In this document: positions 16,006 through 23,993 of the stretch, piece after piece
How positions within the stretch are numbered: the first letter of the stretch is position 1
Layout: every line of letters starts with the position of its first letter
Assembly (NCBI GenBank): GCA_012026675.1
Contig: VEPA01000022.1
Span: 1-43,062 of the forward strand
Direction of reading: 5' to 3'
Source: Betaproteobacteria bacterium
Lineage (GTDB): Bacteria > Pseudomonadota > Gammaproteobacteria > Burkholderiales > Rhodocyclaceae
Length of the DNA stretch: 43,062 bases
Made by a program: the position numbers and the translations under genes
The notes under the pieces: model-generated
The model's input: only the letters and a program-made list of their open reading frames with translations
The model's database searches: none
Told to the model about the DNA's origin: nothing

Positions 16006-16802
16006 GAACTCCTCCGTGTTTCAAGTGCGCGGGCAAGCGTTCCTTCGCTTCTGGCACGCAGCCAGTCACCGCCGATACGGCCAAGAAAAACCACGTTGCC
16101 CACGACATAGCGCCGCCAGAGGCGCCGGGGTTCCTGGATCAGGCGGAACAGCCACTCGAGGCCGAGCCGGCGCATCCAGAGCGGGGCGCGCGGGATGCGG
16201 CCCGAGTAATAGTCGAACAGGCCGCCGACACCGAGGGCTACGATGGCGCCGCTTGCGGCCATGTTGCGCGCTATCCAGGCTTCCTGCCGCGGGGCACCGA
16301 GGGCAACGAGGACGACGTCGGCGCCGCTGGCACGAATGCCGGCCACAACCTCGGCTTCTGCATGTGCCGGATGGTAGCCATCCCGGGCGCCGCAAATTTG
16401 CAGGCCGGGGAAGCGTGCCTGCGCCCACTCGGCGGCGGCGGCCGCCACGCCCGGCTGTGCGCCATAAAGAAACAGCCGCTGGCCCTGCTGCGCCAGCGAT
16501 TCGCATAGCCGGGGGAACAAGTCGGTGCCGTTCACGTTGTCGCGCACCGGCTGGTCCATGATCCTGCCGGCTATGCGCATGCCGATGCCGTCGATGAACG
16601 CCCAGTCGGTACTGGCCAGCGTTTCACGGTAGGATGCATCGACGGCCGCGATGTTGATGCAATCGGCATTAACGAAGCTGATCCGCGTCGGCTGCCGCGC
16701 GGCGAGGGCCGCCTCGATGGCGGCCAGCGCCTCGTCCATGGCGAGATTGACCAGACGGATGCCGTGGATGCTGATGCTGGCGGGAGCGGGAATGCTCATC
16801 AT
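16002..16802 (-). CDS. WecG/TagA/CpsF family glycosyltransferase (GT26)
   Basis: A 266-residue protein with the family blocks NADCINIAAVD, AFIDGIGMRIAGR, NGTDLFPRLCE, LFLYGAQPGVA and VALGAPRQEAWI, plus the basic C-terminal tail (EWLFRLIQEPRRLWRRYV) that attaches these enzymes to the membrane. Members add the second sugar (ManNAcA, ManNAc or glucose type) to an undecaprenyl-diphosphate-linked primer. It therefore fits directly downstream of the initiating transferase at 16809, only 6 nt away. Two adjacent ATGs (16802, 16799) follow a GAGG site; the choice between them is open. Confidence 0.92.
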   Translation of the reverse strand: MMSIPAPASISIHGIRLVNLAMDEALAAIEAALAARQPTRISFVNADCINIAAVDASYRETLASTDWAFIDGIGMRIAGRIMDQPVRDNVNGTDLFPRLCESLAQQGQRLFLYGAQPGVAAAAAEWAQARFPGLQICGARDGYHPAHAEAEVVAGIRASGADVVLVALGAPRQEAWIARNMAASGAIVALGVGGLFDYYSGRIPRAPLWMRRLGLEWLFRLIQEPRRLWRRYVVGNVVFLGRIGGDWLRARSEGTLARALETRRSS

Positions 16803-16808
16803 TCGACC

Positions 16809-17543
16809 TCAGTAGGCGCCGCGGCCCGTGATGACGGCCGGTATGGTCCGCAGCAGGAGCATGAAATCTTCCCGCATGCTTTGCCTTTCGATGTATTCGG
16901 CATCCAGCTCCACCTGCTGCGGAAAGGGGATCTCGGATCGTCCGGAGACCTGCCAGGTGCAGGTCAGGCCGGGGATGGCATCGAGGCGGCGGCGGTCGTC
17001 CAGCGTATAGCGGGCGACTTCCTTTTCCAGGGCGGGGCGCGGGCCGACCAGCGACATGTCGCCGCGCAGCACGCACCACAGTTGCGGCAGCTCGTCGATG
17101 CTGGTCTTGCGCAGGATGCGGCCGATCCAGGTTATGCGCGGGTCGCGCCTGATCTTGAAGGTGATGCCGTCGCCGTGCTGATTGGCGCTCATGATCTGCT
17201 GCTGCAGCGCCTCGGCATTCACCACCATGGAACGGAACTTGGGAAAGCGGAAGACGCGGCCCCACTTGCCGACCCGGGTCTGCCAGAACAGCACCGGGCC
17301 GTTGTCCGTGAGCTTGATCAGGATTGCCGCCAGCAGCATGACCGGCAACGCGGGAATCAGCACGGCGCTCGCCATCAGGATGTCCAGCAGGCGCTTGGCG
17401 ACTGCGCCGGCGCGGCGCGACAGGCGCCAGGCCAGACGGGAAGCGGCGGTGATCGCTTCGCGCCGCGGCGACGGCGTCAGCCGTTGTTCGAGGCGCCGCA
17501 GCTGCCGATCGCTGTAAGGTGTGGCAGGTGTCACAGGTGTCAT
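16809..17543 (-). CDS. Undecaprenyl-phosphate sugar phosphotransferase (EPS initiating enzyme)
   Basis: A 244-residue bacterial sugar transferase (Pfam Bac_transf type). It has one membrane hairpin (LLDILMASAVLIPALPVMLLAA), then TRVGKWGRVFRFPKFRSM, the catalytic Asp-Glu pair in TSIDELPQLW, RGDMSLVGPRP, and PGLTCTWQVSGRS. Such enzymes move a sugar-1-phosphate from a UDP-sugar to undecaprenyl phosphate, the committed step of EPS repeat-unit synthesis. I chose the ATG at 17543 because GGAGAGG lies just upstream; the frame is open to 17582. It heads the 10-kb unit that also carries the STAS, PP2C and histidine-kinase genes, with a strong box A upstream. Confidence 0.93.
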   Translation of the reverse strand: MTPVTPATPYSDRQLRRLEQRLTPSPRREAITAASRLAWRLSRRAGAVAKRLLDILMASAVLIPALPVMLLAAILIKLTDNGPVLFWQTRVGKWGRVFRFPKFRSMVVNAEALQQQIMSANQHGDGITFKIRRDPRITWIGRILRKTSIDELPQLWCVLRGDMSLVGPRPALEKEVARYTLDDRRRLDAIPGLTCTWQVSGRSEIPFPQQVELDAEYIERQSMREDFMLLLRTIPAVITGRGAY

Positions 17544-17606
17544 CGCCTCTCCGAAGAATGCATTGGTTTCCATGCGGCGCATTTCACCAGTTGCAGGGAG
17601 GGCGAT

Positions 17607-17624
17607 GTGTCAGGAATGCAAACT
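17607..17624 (-). promoter_or_regulatory. Box A element upstream of the initiating sugar transferase
   Basis: The minus-strand core is AGTTTGCATTCCTGACAC, used here as the reference form of the element. It ends 63 nt before the ATG at 17543 and lies in the 241-bp region shared with the divergent response regulator. No obvious -10 hexamer follows, so whether it is a promoter or an activator site cannot be told by eye. Confidence 0.6.
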
Positions 17625-17670
17625 GTTTGAAACGGAGTGCGTCCCATCCACCGATGACTGCCAAGGCCCG

Positions 17671-17692
17671 AAAGTCGGCGCCGGCGAGACGG
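17671..17692 (+). repeat. Dispersed element B, copy in divergent promoter region
   Basis: A near-perfect element B copy (AAAGTCGGCGCCGGCGAGAC followed by GG). It lies 46 bp beyond box A and 93 bp before the GTG of the response regulator, so it could affect either gene. Confidence 0.55.
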
Positions 17693-17784
17693 CGCCACGC
17701 GCCCAGCCGCGCAATAGCGGGCTTTGGCGCTACAATTCTTCGCCACACGGGACCGGCCCCCTGCGACCAGGATCAGGAGACACA

Positions 17785-18516
17785 GTGCACATAGGCATCC
17801 TTGAAGACGATAGCGCGCAGCAGGAACTGTACAAGCTCTGGTTCAACACGCCCCCGCACAGTTGCCAGTGCTACGGTACCACCAAGGGCTTCGTCGATGC
17901 TCTGCAGAAAGAACGTTTCGACCTGCTCCTGATCGACTGGATGCTGCCCGACGGGAGCGGCGACGTGGTGCTGAAGTGGGTGCGCGAACACCTGGGTTGG
18001 GAACTGCCGGTGATCTTCATCACCTCGCGCGACAGCGAGGTGGACGTCGTTACCGCGCTACGCGCCGGGGCCGATGACTACGTCGTCAAGCCGCCCAAGT
18101 ACCATGACCTGCTGGCGCGCATCGAGTCGCAGGCGCGCCGCGCCACGCCGCCGTCCCTGCTCAAGTTCGGCGCCTACGAGGTTGATCAGGAGCGGCGCGG
18201 CATCACGGTGGGCGGCAAGGCGGTCGAACTGACGCAGAAGGAATTCGAGCTCGCCTGCTACATGCTGCAAAGCCCCGGCAAGCTGCTATCGCGCGTGCAC
18301 CTGCTGGAGAAACTGTGGGGACTCAACGCCAACGTCGATACGCGTACCGTGGATACCCATGTCAGCCGCATCCGCCGCAAGCTCGAAATAGGGCCGGAAC
18401 ACGGCTGGCAGATCATCCCGGTCTATGGCTGGGGTTACCGCATCGAGAAGGTCGGCGTCGGCGAAGCTGCCGACAAGCGGGGCAAGTCAGCCAAGGCTGG
18501 CAAGGCCCCCGTCTGA
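17785..18516 (+). CDS. OmpR/PhoB-family response regulator
   Basis: A 243-residue protein. The N-terminal receiver (1-120) has the acidic pair in LEDDS, the phospho-acceptor Asp in LLIDWMLPDGSG, FITSRD and the switch lysine in VVKPPK. A C-terminal winged helix (about 130-222) shows LTQKEFELACYML and RTVDTHVSRIRRKL and ends WGYRI. An unusual Lys/Ala-rich tail of about 20 residues follows. The start is a GTG at 17785 with AGGAGA 4 nt upstream; the open frame extends to 17521, but that part overlaps the divergent promoter region. It is the only plus-strand gene in the EPS locus, has no adjacent kinase, and is a candidate regulator of the box A units. Its 3' end overlaps the opposing glycosyltransferase gene by 82 bp. 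Confidence 0.9.
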   Translation: MHIGILEDDSAQQELYKLWFNTPPHSCQCYGTTKGFVDALQKERFDLLLIDWMLPDGSGDVVLKWVREHLGWELPVIFITSRDSEVDVVTALRAGADDYVVKPPKYHDLLARIESQARRATPPSLLKFGAYEVDQERRGITVGGKAVELTQKEFELACYMLQSPGKLLSRVHLLEKLWGLNANVDTRTVDTHVSRIRRKLEIGPEHGWQIIPVYGWGYRIEKVGVGEAADKRGKSAKAGKAPV

Positions 18517-19439
18517 GCACTTGTGCAGGCGGAGAGAATGCTTCCGGGCTGCATCATGGCGTCGATTTCGGATTGACTGAGCACGCCGCGCAACAGGCGT
18601 GCGAAATTTGACGAGGCGCTGCGCAGGTACTCCGGCGTCACTGCTTTCAGATAGGGCTCGCCCCACAATCCCTCCCACAGGTGCAGGCAGTAGGACTGGC
18701 GCGCCCGGCGATAATGCCACTCCCGGCCGTGGATGGCGTGGAAGGTTCGATAGTAGGCGTGGCGAATGCCGTCGTGGCGGCGGCCAATGGCATGGACGGC
18801 AAGCCGGACCAGGTTTTTGGCCAGCCGCGTGGCCCGCTCCCGCAGGGTCGGTTGCCCGCCCCAGAGATAGCGATGCACCGGGTCGTTGTGCGTCGGATAG
18901 AAGAAGGCGTACTTGTCAACGACGTGGATGTGCTGCGGGTGTGCTTGCGCCAGTTGCCAGGGCAGCACCACCGAGTGATGGTTCCAGCGGCTGCCGTCGA
19001 AGCTGCGGTACTGGTCCTGCCACAGGGTGAGAAATTCGGCGTCCTGCCGGGCAATGATGACTGCATTGCACAGACCGGTTCCCGGCTCCATGCCCATGAC
19101 GAAATCGTCCTTCCGCAGCGGGGCGAAGGGGCGCAGGCAGATGATGTCGAGATCGAGATAGATACCACCAAAGCGTTTCAGCATCGCGAGGCGGATGACG
19201 TCGGCCATGTGCGCCGGATACTTGATCGGATTGCCGTGGATCTCATGCACGGGTTCGACCCGATTCAGCGTCAGGAGCGGGCGCGCCTTTTCCCACCACG
19301 GTCCGGTCGGCTCTTCGGTGTGGTGAAAGTAGAGATGATCCGGGCGATTCACCTTCCATGCCGTATAGACCGCCAGGAAGTGTATGAAGGAAAAGGTGCG
19401 GCCGCCGACATAGATGAAGTGGATAAGATTGGGCACCAT
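18435..19439 (-). CDS. DXD-motif glycosyltransferase (Gly_transf_sug / capsular-type)
   Basis: A 334-residue protein starting MVPNLIHFIYVGG, typical of the Gly_transf_sug family. The HMADVIRLAMLKRFGGIYLDLDIICLRPF segment contains the DxD metal/nucleotide-sugar motif (Asp-Leu-Asp) at about residue 97. It probably adds a hexose to the EPS repeat unit. No strong ribosome site precedes ATG 19439; the upstream PilZ gene stops 6 nt before it, so coupling is likely. The last 27 codons lie antisense to the end of the response regulator gene, and this C-terminal end has no recognisable fold. Confidence 0.85.
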   Translation of the reverse strand: MVPNLIHFIYVGGRTFSFIHFLAVYTAWKVNRPDHLYFHHTEEPTGPWWEKARPLLTLNRVEPVHEIHGNPIKYPAHMADVIRLAMLKRFGGIYLDLDIICLRPFAPLRKDDFVMGMEPGTGLCNAVIIARQDAEFLTLWQDQYRSFDGSRWNHHSVVLPWQLAQAHPQHIHVVDKYAFFYPTHNDPVHRYLWGGQPTLRERATRLAKNLVRLAVHAIGRRHDGIRHAYYRTFHAIHGREWHYRRARQSYCLHLWEGLWGEPYLKAVTPEYLRSASSNFARLLRGVLSQSEIDAMMQPGSILSACTSAQTGALPALADLPRLSAASPTPTFSMR

Positions 19440-19445
19440 GATTGA

Positions 19446-20273
19446 TCAGTTCGTTCTGGCGCGGAGTGGCTGATGACGCAGGATCAGGCGGCGAAGATTC
19501 TGACGCAGGGACTCGGTCGGCAGGTCCAGTGCAGCACCGATCCGTTGCGGGCCGCCCAGTGCGCTGCCTACATAGCGCAGAGTGAATCTCAGCGGAGAAA
19601 GATTTCCGTCGTGGCTGCTCACGGATGCGTCGAGGAACGTATCGTTGGCGGCCATCGCGCGCGACAACCCTTCTGGAATCAAGGCGCCGACGCCGCTTTC
19701 TGAAATATCCAGCACCTTGGCTTCTACCGGGCCGATAGCCGCAACATGGAACCTTAGCCGGGCATCCAGGGTTCGCGGCAGATGAATGCGAAAGCTGTCC
19801 CGCATCTGGGCGAAGAGTATCCAGTCCGGGATGGGGGCGATATAGCACGGTATCCCGTCGAAAGACCGTGACCCCATCAGTTCAAGCGTAAACATCAGCG
19901 GCACATTGTTGTAACGCGCCGTGATATTCACGCGGCCATCGAGCAGCAACTGGCTGTGGCTGGCATCGTTTATCAGTTGCCTAAGCAGAATGCGACCGCG
20001 AGCAGCATCTATGGACATCAGTCTCGTGTCCGCGGTGCGCACACTTCGGCGCGCCGTCAAACTGACCGGACGTCTTGTCTCGAGGACTTGCTGCAGCAGG
20101 TTCATGATTTGACGCTTGTCGCTGATGATCTGGTAGGGGCCATCGATGAATTCGACATAGGGTGCCGGGGCGGCCCGGACGCCTTCGCGCTCAGTACCTT
20201 CATTCGGTTCAATAAATCCTGGCAGGACACCCTGCCTTGCCAGTGCGCTGACGTGTGTCAGAAATTCAAGCAT
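19446..20273 (-). CDS. YcgR-like PilZ-domain c-di-GMP receptor (copy 2)
   Basis: A 275-residue protein. Residues 45-150 resemble the N-terminal YcgR (PilZN) domain. Residues 158-260 are a PilZ domain with the c-di-GMP-binding RDSFR (RxxxR) and DISESGVG (D/N-x-S-x-x-G) motifs intact. It is likely a cytoplasmic effector that binds c-di-GMP and tunes EPS synthesis or motility. AAGAGGAGAG precedes the ATG. It is a diverged tandem paralogue of the gene at 20291, and both lie between an acetyltransferase and a glycosyltransferase gene in one unit. Confidence 0.88.
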   Translation of the reverse strand: MLEFLTHVSALARQGVLPGFIEPNEGTEREGVRAAPAPYVEFIDGPYQIISDKRQIMNLLQQVLETRRPVSLTARRSVRTADTRLMSIDAARGRILLRQLINDASHSQLLLDGRVNITARYNNVPLMFTLELMGSRSFDGIPCYIAPIPDWILFAQMRDSFRIHLPRTLDARLRFHVAAIGPVEAKVLDISESGVGALIPEGLSRAMAANDTFLDASVSSHDGNLSPLRFTLRYVGSALGGPQRIGAALDLPTESLRQNLRRLILRHQPLRARTN

Positions 20274-20290
20274 TCAAACTCTCCTCTTAC

Positions 20291-21130
20291 TCAAGAATGC
20301 ACTGAACCGACGGCCTGACCCAGTCCCCCGAAAAGCAATTGATGGCGGACGATCAGATGATGCAGGCGTTTACGATCCGCAGCGGTCCCCGGATGGATGG
20401 AGGCGCCGATGCGATACTCGCCGCTGAAGTGGCGACTGACATGAACCAGATCGAGTTCGAGCGCAATCGATTCCCCATTGCCGCAGCACACGGTGGCGTG
20501 CCAGCATTCGTTGGCTGTCGGTTGGTACGATAGTTTATGGGGCAGCAACAGGCCTATGCCTCCTTCGCTGATATCGACGACACGGGCATTAAACGCGGCC
20601 CGGCCGGCCGGACTGCAGCTCAGGCGTACCGGCTGCGCCTCCCGTGGCCGTACGCGCCACGAGTCGCGCGCTTCGGAAAACAGTATCCAGCGTGGCAACT
20701 GCACACGGTAGCAGGATTTATCGACCGACTCTCCGCCGTCCGATAGATCCACGCTACACACGATTGGCAGTTCGAGGAAGCGGGCACCGAAGTTGACGCG
20801 GCCATCCTCGAGCAGCGCGGCGTGGGCGGAGTCGTCTGTCACCCGTTCGATCAGGAAATAGCCGCTAGGAGCACCTTCGATGCCGACAATCCGGCTCCGC
20901 ACCATGCGCTGCCCGCTTTGCCCGGTAAGAGTTACCTCATGCTCCATGTCCAGGATATGGCGCAATACGTGCCGGATTTGGTGCTGATCGTCGATGATCC
21001 GCCAAGGAGCATCAGGTGAACCTGGCGGAGGGCTGGATGGCGCTTTTTCTTGGTCACCATCGGCAATCGCGTTCGCCACGGCCATCATGCGCCTGGCGGA
21101 CACGCCGACGCGGGAAAGGATGCTTATCAT
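20291..21130 (-). CDS. YcgR-like PilZ-domain c-di-GMP receptor (copy 1)
   Basis: A 279-residue protein with the same architecture as its downstream neighbour: a YcgR-type N-terminal domain (about 45-150; for example DDQHQIRHVLRHIL) and a PilZ domain with RDSWR and DISEGGIG motifs, so c-di-GMP binding should be retained. A proline/serine-rich linker (residues 30-40) precedes the folded part. The ATG starts 1 nt after the acetyltransferase stop, with GAGG inside the upstream gene. The two paralogues share layout and key motifs but are clearly diverged, which suggests distinct partners. Confidence 0.88.
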   Translation of the reverse strand: MISILSRVGVSARRMMAVANAIADGDQEKAPSSPPPGSPDAPWRIIDDQHQIRHVLRHILDMEHEVTLTGQSGQRMVRSRIVGIEGAPSGYFLIERVTDDSAHAALLEDGRVNFGARFLELPIVCSVDLSDGGESVDKSCYRVQLPRWILFSEARDSWRVRPREAQPVRLSCSPAGRAAFNARVVDISEGGIGLLLPHKLSYQPTANECWHATVCCGNGESIALELDLVHVSRHFSGEYRIGASIHPGTAADRKRLHHLIVRHQLLFGGLGQAVGSVHS

Positions 21131-21131
21131 C

Positions 21132-21638
21132 TCAAACTACCTCGCGTTGAATGACTCTTGCAGGAATGCCGACGGCGAACGCGCCGGGCGGCACGTCTTT
21201 CAGGACCACGGCGTTGGCGCCGATAACGGCGTCGTCGCCGATGTGGATGTCGCCGAGGATCTTGGCGCCGGCGCCGATGTCGCCGCGGTTGCCGATGCGC
21301 GGCGCGCCGCGCTGGCCGGTGCGCTTGAGGCCGATGGTGACACCGTTGCGCAGTATGACGTCGTCGCCGATGACGGCATCGCCGCTGACGATGATGCCGC
21401 CGAAGTGTTCGATGCGCAGCCGGCGCCCGATCTTCGTTTCGCACGGCAGTTCGACGCCGGTGAGCATCTGGCACCCCGTGCGCAGGATCTTGTAGAGCAG
21501 CGAGAAGGGCTTGCGCAGGATGGTCGGGCGGACGCCGTAACGCCACTGGCCGAAGCGGTACACCCACATGACCCACAGCCCCTGGCGCCAGATGTCGCCT
21601 TCGTAGGTCTGCCAGTCTTCCTTCAGGGTAGTGATCAT
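21132..21638 (-). CDS. Serine-O-acetyltransferase-like hexapeptide acetyltransferase
   Basis: A 168-residue CysE/LbH-family protein. An N-terminal helical part (TLKEDWQTYEGD...) is followed by hexapeptide repeats with the HFGGIIVSGDAVIGDDV and GVTIG blocks, and it ends GIPARVI. Polysaccharide loci often use such proteins to O-acetylate the glycan, which is the likely role here. The frame is open to an ATG at 21737 (AGGAAG 13 nt upstream). I prefer ATG 21638 because family members begin close to LKEDW and the extra 33 residues are featureless, but the longer form is possible. Confidence 0.85.
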   Translation of the reverse strand: MITTLKEDWQTYEGDIWRQGLWVMWVYRFGQWRYGVRPTILRKPFSLLYKILRTGCQMLTGVELPCETKIGRRLRIEHFGGIIVSGDAVIGDDVILRNGVTIGLKRTGQRGAPRIGNRGDIGAGAKILGDIHIGDDAVIGANAVVLKDVPPGAFAVGIPARVIQREVV

Positions 21639-21708
21639 GGTGCGCGCGCTTTCCGTGGGCTGTTGACCGTATTGGAGCGCGGCCGGGGTGCCCGATTGCG
21701 AAGCAACC

Positions 21709-21726
21709 GGGAATGGGTTGCAAACT
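21709..21726 (-). promoter_or_regulatory. Weak box A-like element before acetyltransferase/PilZ unit
   Basis: The first eight positions (AGTTTGCA) are identical to the reference, but the GACAC half is missing, giving about 12 of 18 matches. It ends 70 nt before ATG 21638. If translation starts at 21737 the site would be inside the coding sequence and may be fortuitous. Confidence 0.25.
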
Positions 21727-21761
21727 TGTTGTGACATGGACGGCGCCCGCTTCCTGCCGCC

Positions 21762-22760
21762 CTACCAGGGGCGGCGCGGGCTGACGGCACCGCCTTGGGT
21801 TTCCAGCCAGGCGCGCTGCATCAGGCCGATCAGGCGGCCCGACTCGGCGGCCTTGGCGGCACCGGCCGGTGATCTGGCCGCCAGCGTCGCCTTCAGCCGG
21901 CGCAGTCCGTGCCACGCTGTTTCAATCCGTGCCAGCAGCCAGGCGCCCAGGCGGCCGTGATGCTTGCGGTAGTAGAGCAGCGCGCTGCGCATGCGCCACA
22001 GCACCAGCTGCGATCCGGAGGAGGAGATCTCGGCGTTCTCGACGGTTTTCGAGGACTCGCCGCCAAGGTGGCGGATGACGATGTCCGGCCGGTACCAGAC
22101 CTGCCAGCCGGCCGCCTGGAAGCGGCGGCACAGATCGACTTCCTCGTAGTAGAGAAAGAAGCGTTCGTCGAAAGGGCCGACGGCACGCAGCGCGTCGTGG
22201 CGGATGATGGCGAAGGCGCCGGGCACCCAATCGACCTGGGCCGCCTGGGCGGGATCGGCCCAGGTGCGGTCGAAGCGGCCGAACAGGCGCGAGCGCGGAA
22301 AGCGAGCGGCCAGCCCGGAGATCACCAGCACTTCATTGAGCAGGGAGGGGAAGCGCCGGGCCGAGGGCTGGTCCCTGCCGTCGCGGTCCACCAGCCGGCC
22401 GCCGGCGAGGCCGATGCGGGGCGATGCCTCCATGCAGCGGATGGCGTTGTCGAGCGCCCCCGCCGCCACTTCCGCATCGGGATTGAGCAGGATGACATAG
22501 CGGCCCCGGGCGAGCTTGAAGCCGACGTTGTTGGCGGCGGCAAAGCCGAGGTTGGTGGCGCTGCGTACCAGCCGCACCTGCGGAAATTCCCGCTCGACCA
22601 TGTCGGCCGATGCATCGCGCGAGGCGTTTTCGACGACGATGACTTCGATCGCACGCGGGCCGATGGCGGCGTACAGGCTTTGCAGGCAGCGCCGCAATAT
22701 GTCGCGCGTGTTGTAGGAAACGATGATGACGGACGCTTCGAAGGGTGGCGTTAAATTCAT
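21762..22760 (-). CDS. GT2 rhamnosyltransferase-like glycosyltransferase
   Basis: A 332-residue GT-A fold protein. It has the N-terminal ASVIIVSYNTRDILRRCL, VVENASRDAS, the NLGFAAANNVGF and LLNPDAEV (DxD-like) motifs, and the later PFDERFFLYYEEVDLCRR block typical of rhamnosyltransferase-type GT2 enzymes (WbbL-like). It transfers a sugar, possibly rhamnose, to the growing lipid-linked EPS unit at the cytoplasmic face of the membrane. ATG 22760 has GGAG 9 nt upstream; an in-frame ATG at 22775 lies 1 nt after the previous stop and is an alternative. The long open frame to 22982 is a shadow of the upstream gene. Confidence 0.9.
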   Translation of the reverse strand: MNLTPPFEASVIIVSYNTRDILRRCLQSLYAAIGPRAIEVIVVENASRDASADMVEREFPQVRLVRSATNLGFAAANNVGFKLARGRYVILLNPDAEVAAGALDNAIRCMEASPRIGLAGGRLVDRDGRDQPSARRFPSLLNEVLVISGLAARFPRSRLFGRFDRTWADPAQAAQVDWVPGAFAIIRHDALRAVGPFDERFFLYYEEVDLCRRFQAAGWQVWYRPDIVIRHLGGESSKTVENAEISSSGSQLVLWRMRSALLYYRKHHGRLGAWLLARIETAWHGLRRLKATLAARSPAGAAKAAESGRLIGLMQRAWLETQGGAVSPRRPW

Positions 22761-22776
22761 GACGGTGTTCTCCATG

Positions 22777-23961
22777 TCAGGAACCGGTGCGGTCGGTGCG
22801 TATCCAGGCGCTGCTGCGGGCGGCGCCGGCGAGGGTGGTGGCCAGCATGCGCAGTTTCCACAGCAGATAGCCGGGAACGTTCGCCAGTGACCACAGGCGC
22901 GACCAGGGCAGGCGGGCAACGCGCATGGCGGCAAGGATATGCAGGGCGACGATGAGCAGGCTGGCCACCGAAAAGCCGGCAACCCCGGCCAGCGGCGGCG
23001 TCAGGGGGATCAACAAGGCCAGCGCGGCAAGCAGCAGCACGACGTGGTAAGCCAGCGGCAGCAGCAGCAGGTCGGCCAGCGGATCGAGGAAGCGCCACTT
23101 CCCGCGCAGGATGGCGGCGGCCAGCGCGGAGCCGTGTTCGGCCAGTATGCGCAGGCGGCCGCCTTCCCAGCGCACGCGTTGCGCTCGGCTGCCCTGCTCG
23201 CCGGTGGGCATGTCGCCGCGAATCTCGGTGTCATCGGCAAACCCGACGCGAATGCCGGCGGCCACCAGCCTGAGGTGGTACTCAAGATCCTCCACCACCG
23301 ACGTGGCGGTGTAGGGAACCTTTTCCAGCACCTCGCGTCGCAGGGCGAAGCCGTTGCCGAGGATGCCTGCCGACAGTCCAAGCCGGTCGCGGCCGCGCGG
23401 ACGCAGCACGTTGAAGGCCGCCAAGGCGATCTCGGCCAGCCGCGTCCGCGGTGCGGCATCACCGTTGAGCACGGTGTAACGCGCCTGCAGCGCCGGGGCG
23501 CCGCCGGCAAAGTGGCGGCGCAGGCTGGCCAGCAGGTTGCCGGCGGCGATGCTGTCGGCATCGATGACGACGTAGGCGACGTGATCTTCGGCTGCCAGCA
23601 GGGTGAAGGCGTGGTCAAGCGCATAGCCCTTGCCGCGCCGCGTGGCGTCGTGGCGTTCCAGCACGCGGGCACCGGCGGTGCGGGCGATGGCAGCGGTACC
23701 ATCGCTGCAGTTGTCGGCGATCACCACCACATCCGTGTTGCCGTCGGCGTGCGCGATGGCCAGCAGATTGTCGAGGGTGCGGCGAATGCCGGCGGCCTCG
23801 TTGTGTGCCGGCACCAGGATGGCAACGCGGCCAGGCAGCGCCCCGGCCGCAGGATGCGTGGCTGGCAGGCTACCGGCCAGCGGCAGCAGGGCCAGGTAGA
23901 GCGTGCCGGGCAGGGTCAGCACCAGCAAGGCGATGGCAACGAATTCGAGCAGGTCAGTCAT
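22777..23961 (-). CDS. Membrane GT2 glycosyltransferase (processive-type)
   Basis: A 394-residue protein with an N-terminal membrane helix (residues 8-30), a GT2 domain (VAILVPAHNEAAGI, ADNCSDGTA, VIDADS, VVEDLEYHLRL) and the QRVRWEGGR sequence matching the Q-x-x-RW motif of cellulose/hyaluronan/PNAG-type synthases. Two C-terminal membrane helices follow (about 295-345). Despite the processive-type motif, similar enzymes in Wzx-type loci add single sugars, so the mode is uncertain. The start ATG has GGAG 7 nt upstream. It follows the pyrophosphorylase gene by 32 nt. Confidence 0.88.
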   Translation of the reverse strand: MTDLLEFVAIALLVLTLPGTLYLALLPLAGSLPATHPAAGALPGRVAILVPAHNEAAGIRRTLDNLLAIAHADGNTDVVVIADNCSDGTAAIARTAGARVLERHDATRRGKGYALDHAFTLLAAEDHVAYVVIDADSIAAGNLLASLRRHFAGGAPALQARYTVLNGDAAPRTRLAEIALAAFNVLRPRGRDRLGLSAGILGNGFALRREVLEKVPYTATSVVEDLEYHLRLVAAGIRVGFADDTEIRGDMPTGEQGSRAQRVRWEGGRLRILAEHGSALAAAILRGKWRFLDPLADLLLLPLAYHVVLLLAALALLIPLTPPLAGVAGFSVASLLIVALHILAAMRVARLPWSRLWSLANVPGYLLWKLRMLATTLAGAARSSAWIRTDRTGS

Positions 23962-23993
23962 GGCGGGCTCCGGAAGTCAGACTCGCGGCGCAC

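Noticed and set aside
17521-17784. Upstream extension of the response regulator
   Set aside because: The receiver domain begins right at the GTG with a strong AGGAGA site; the extension overlaps the divergent promoter region and box A.
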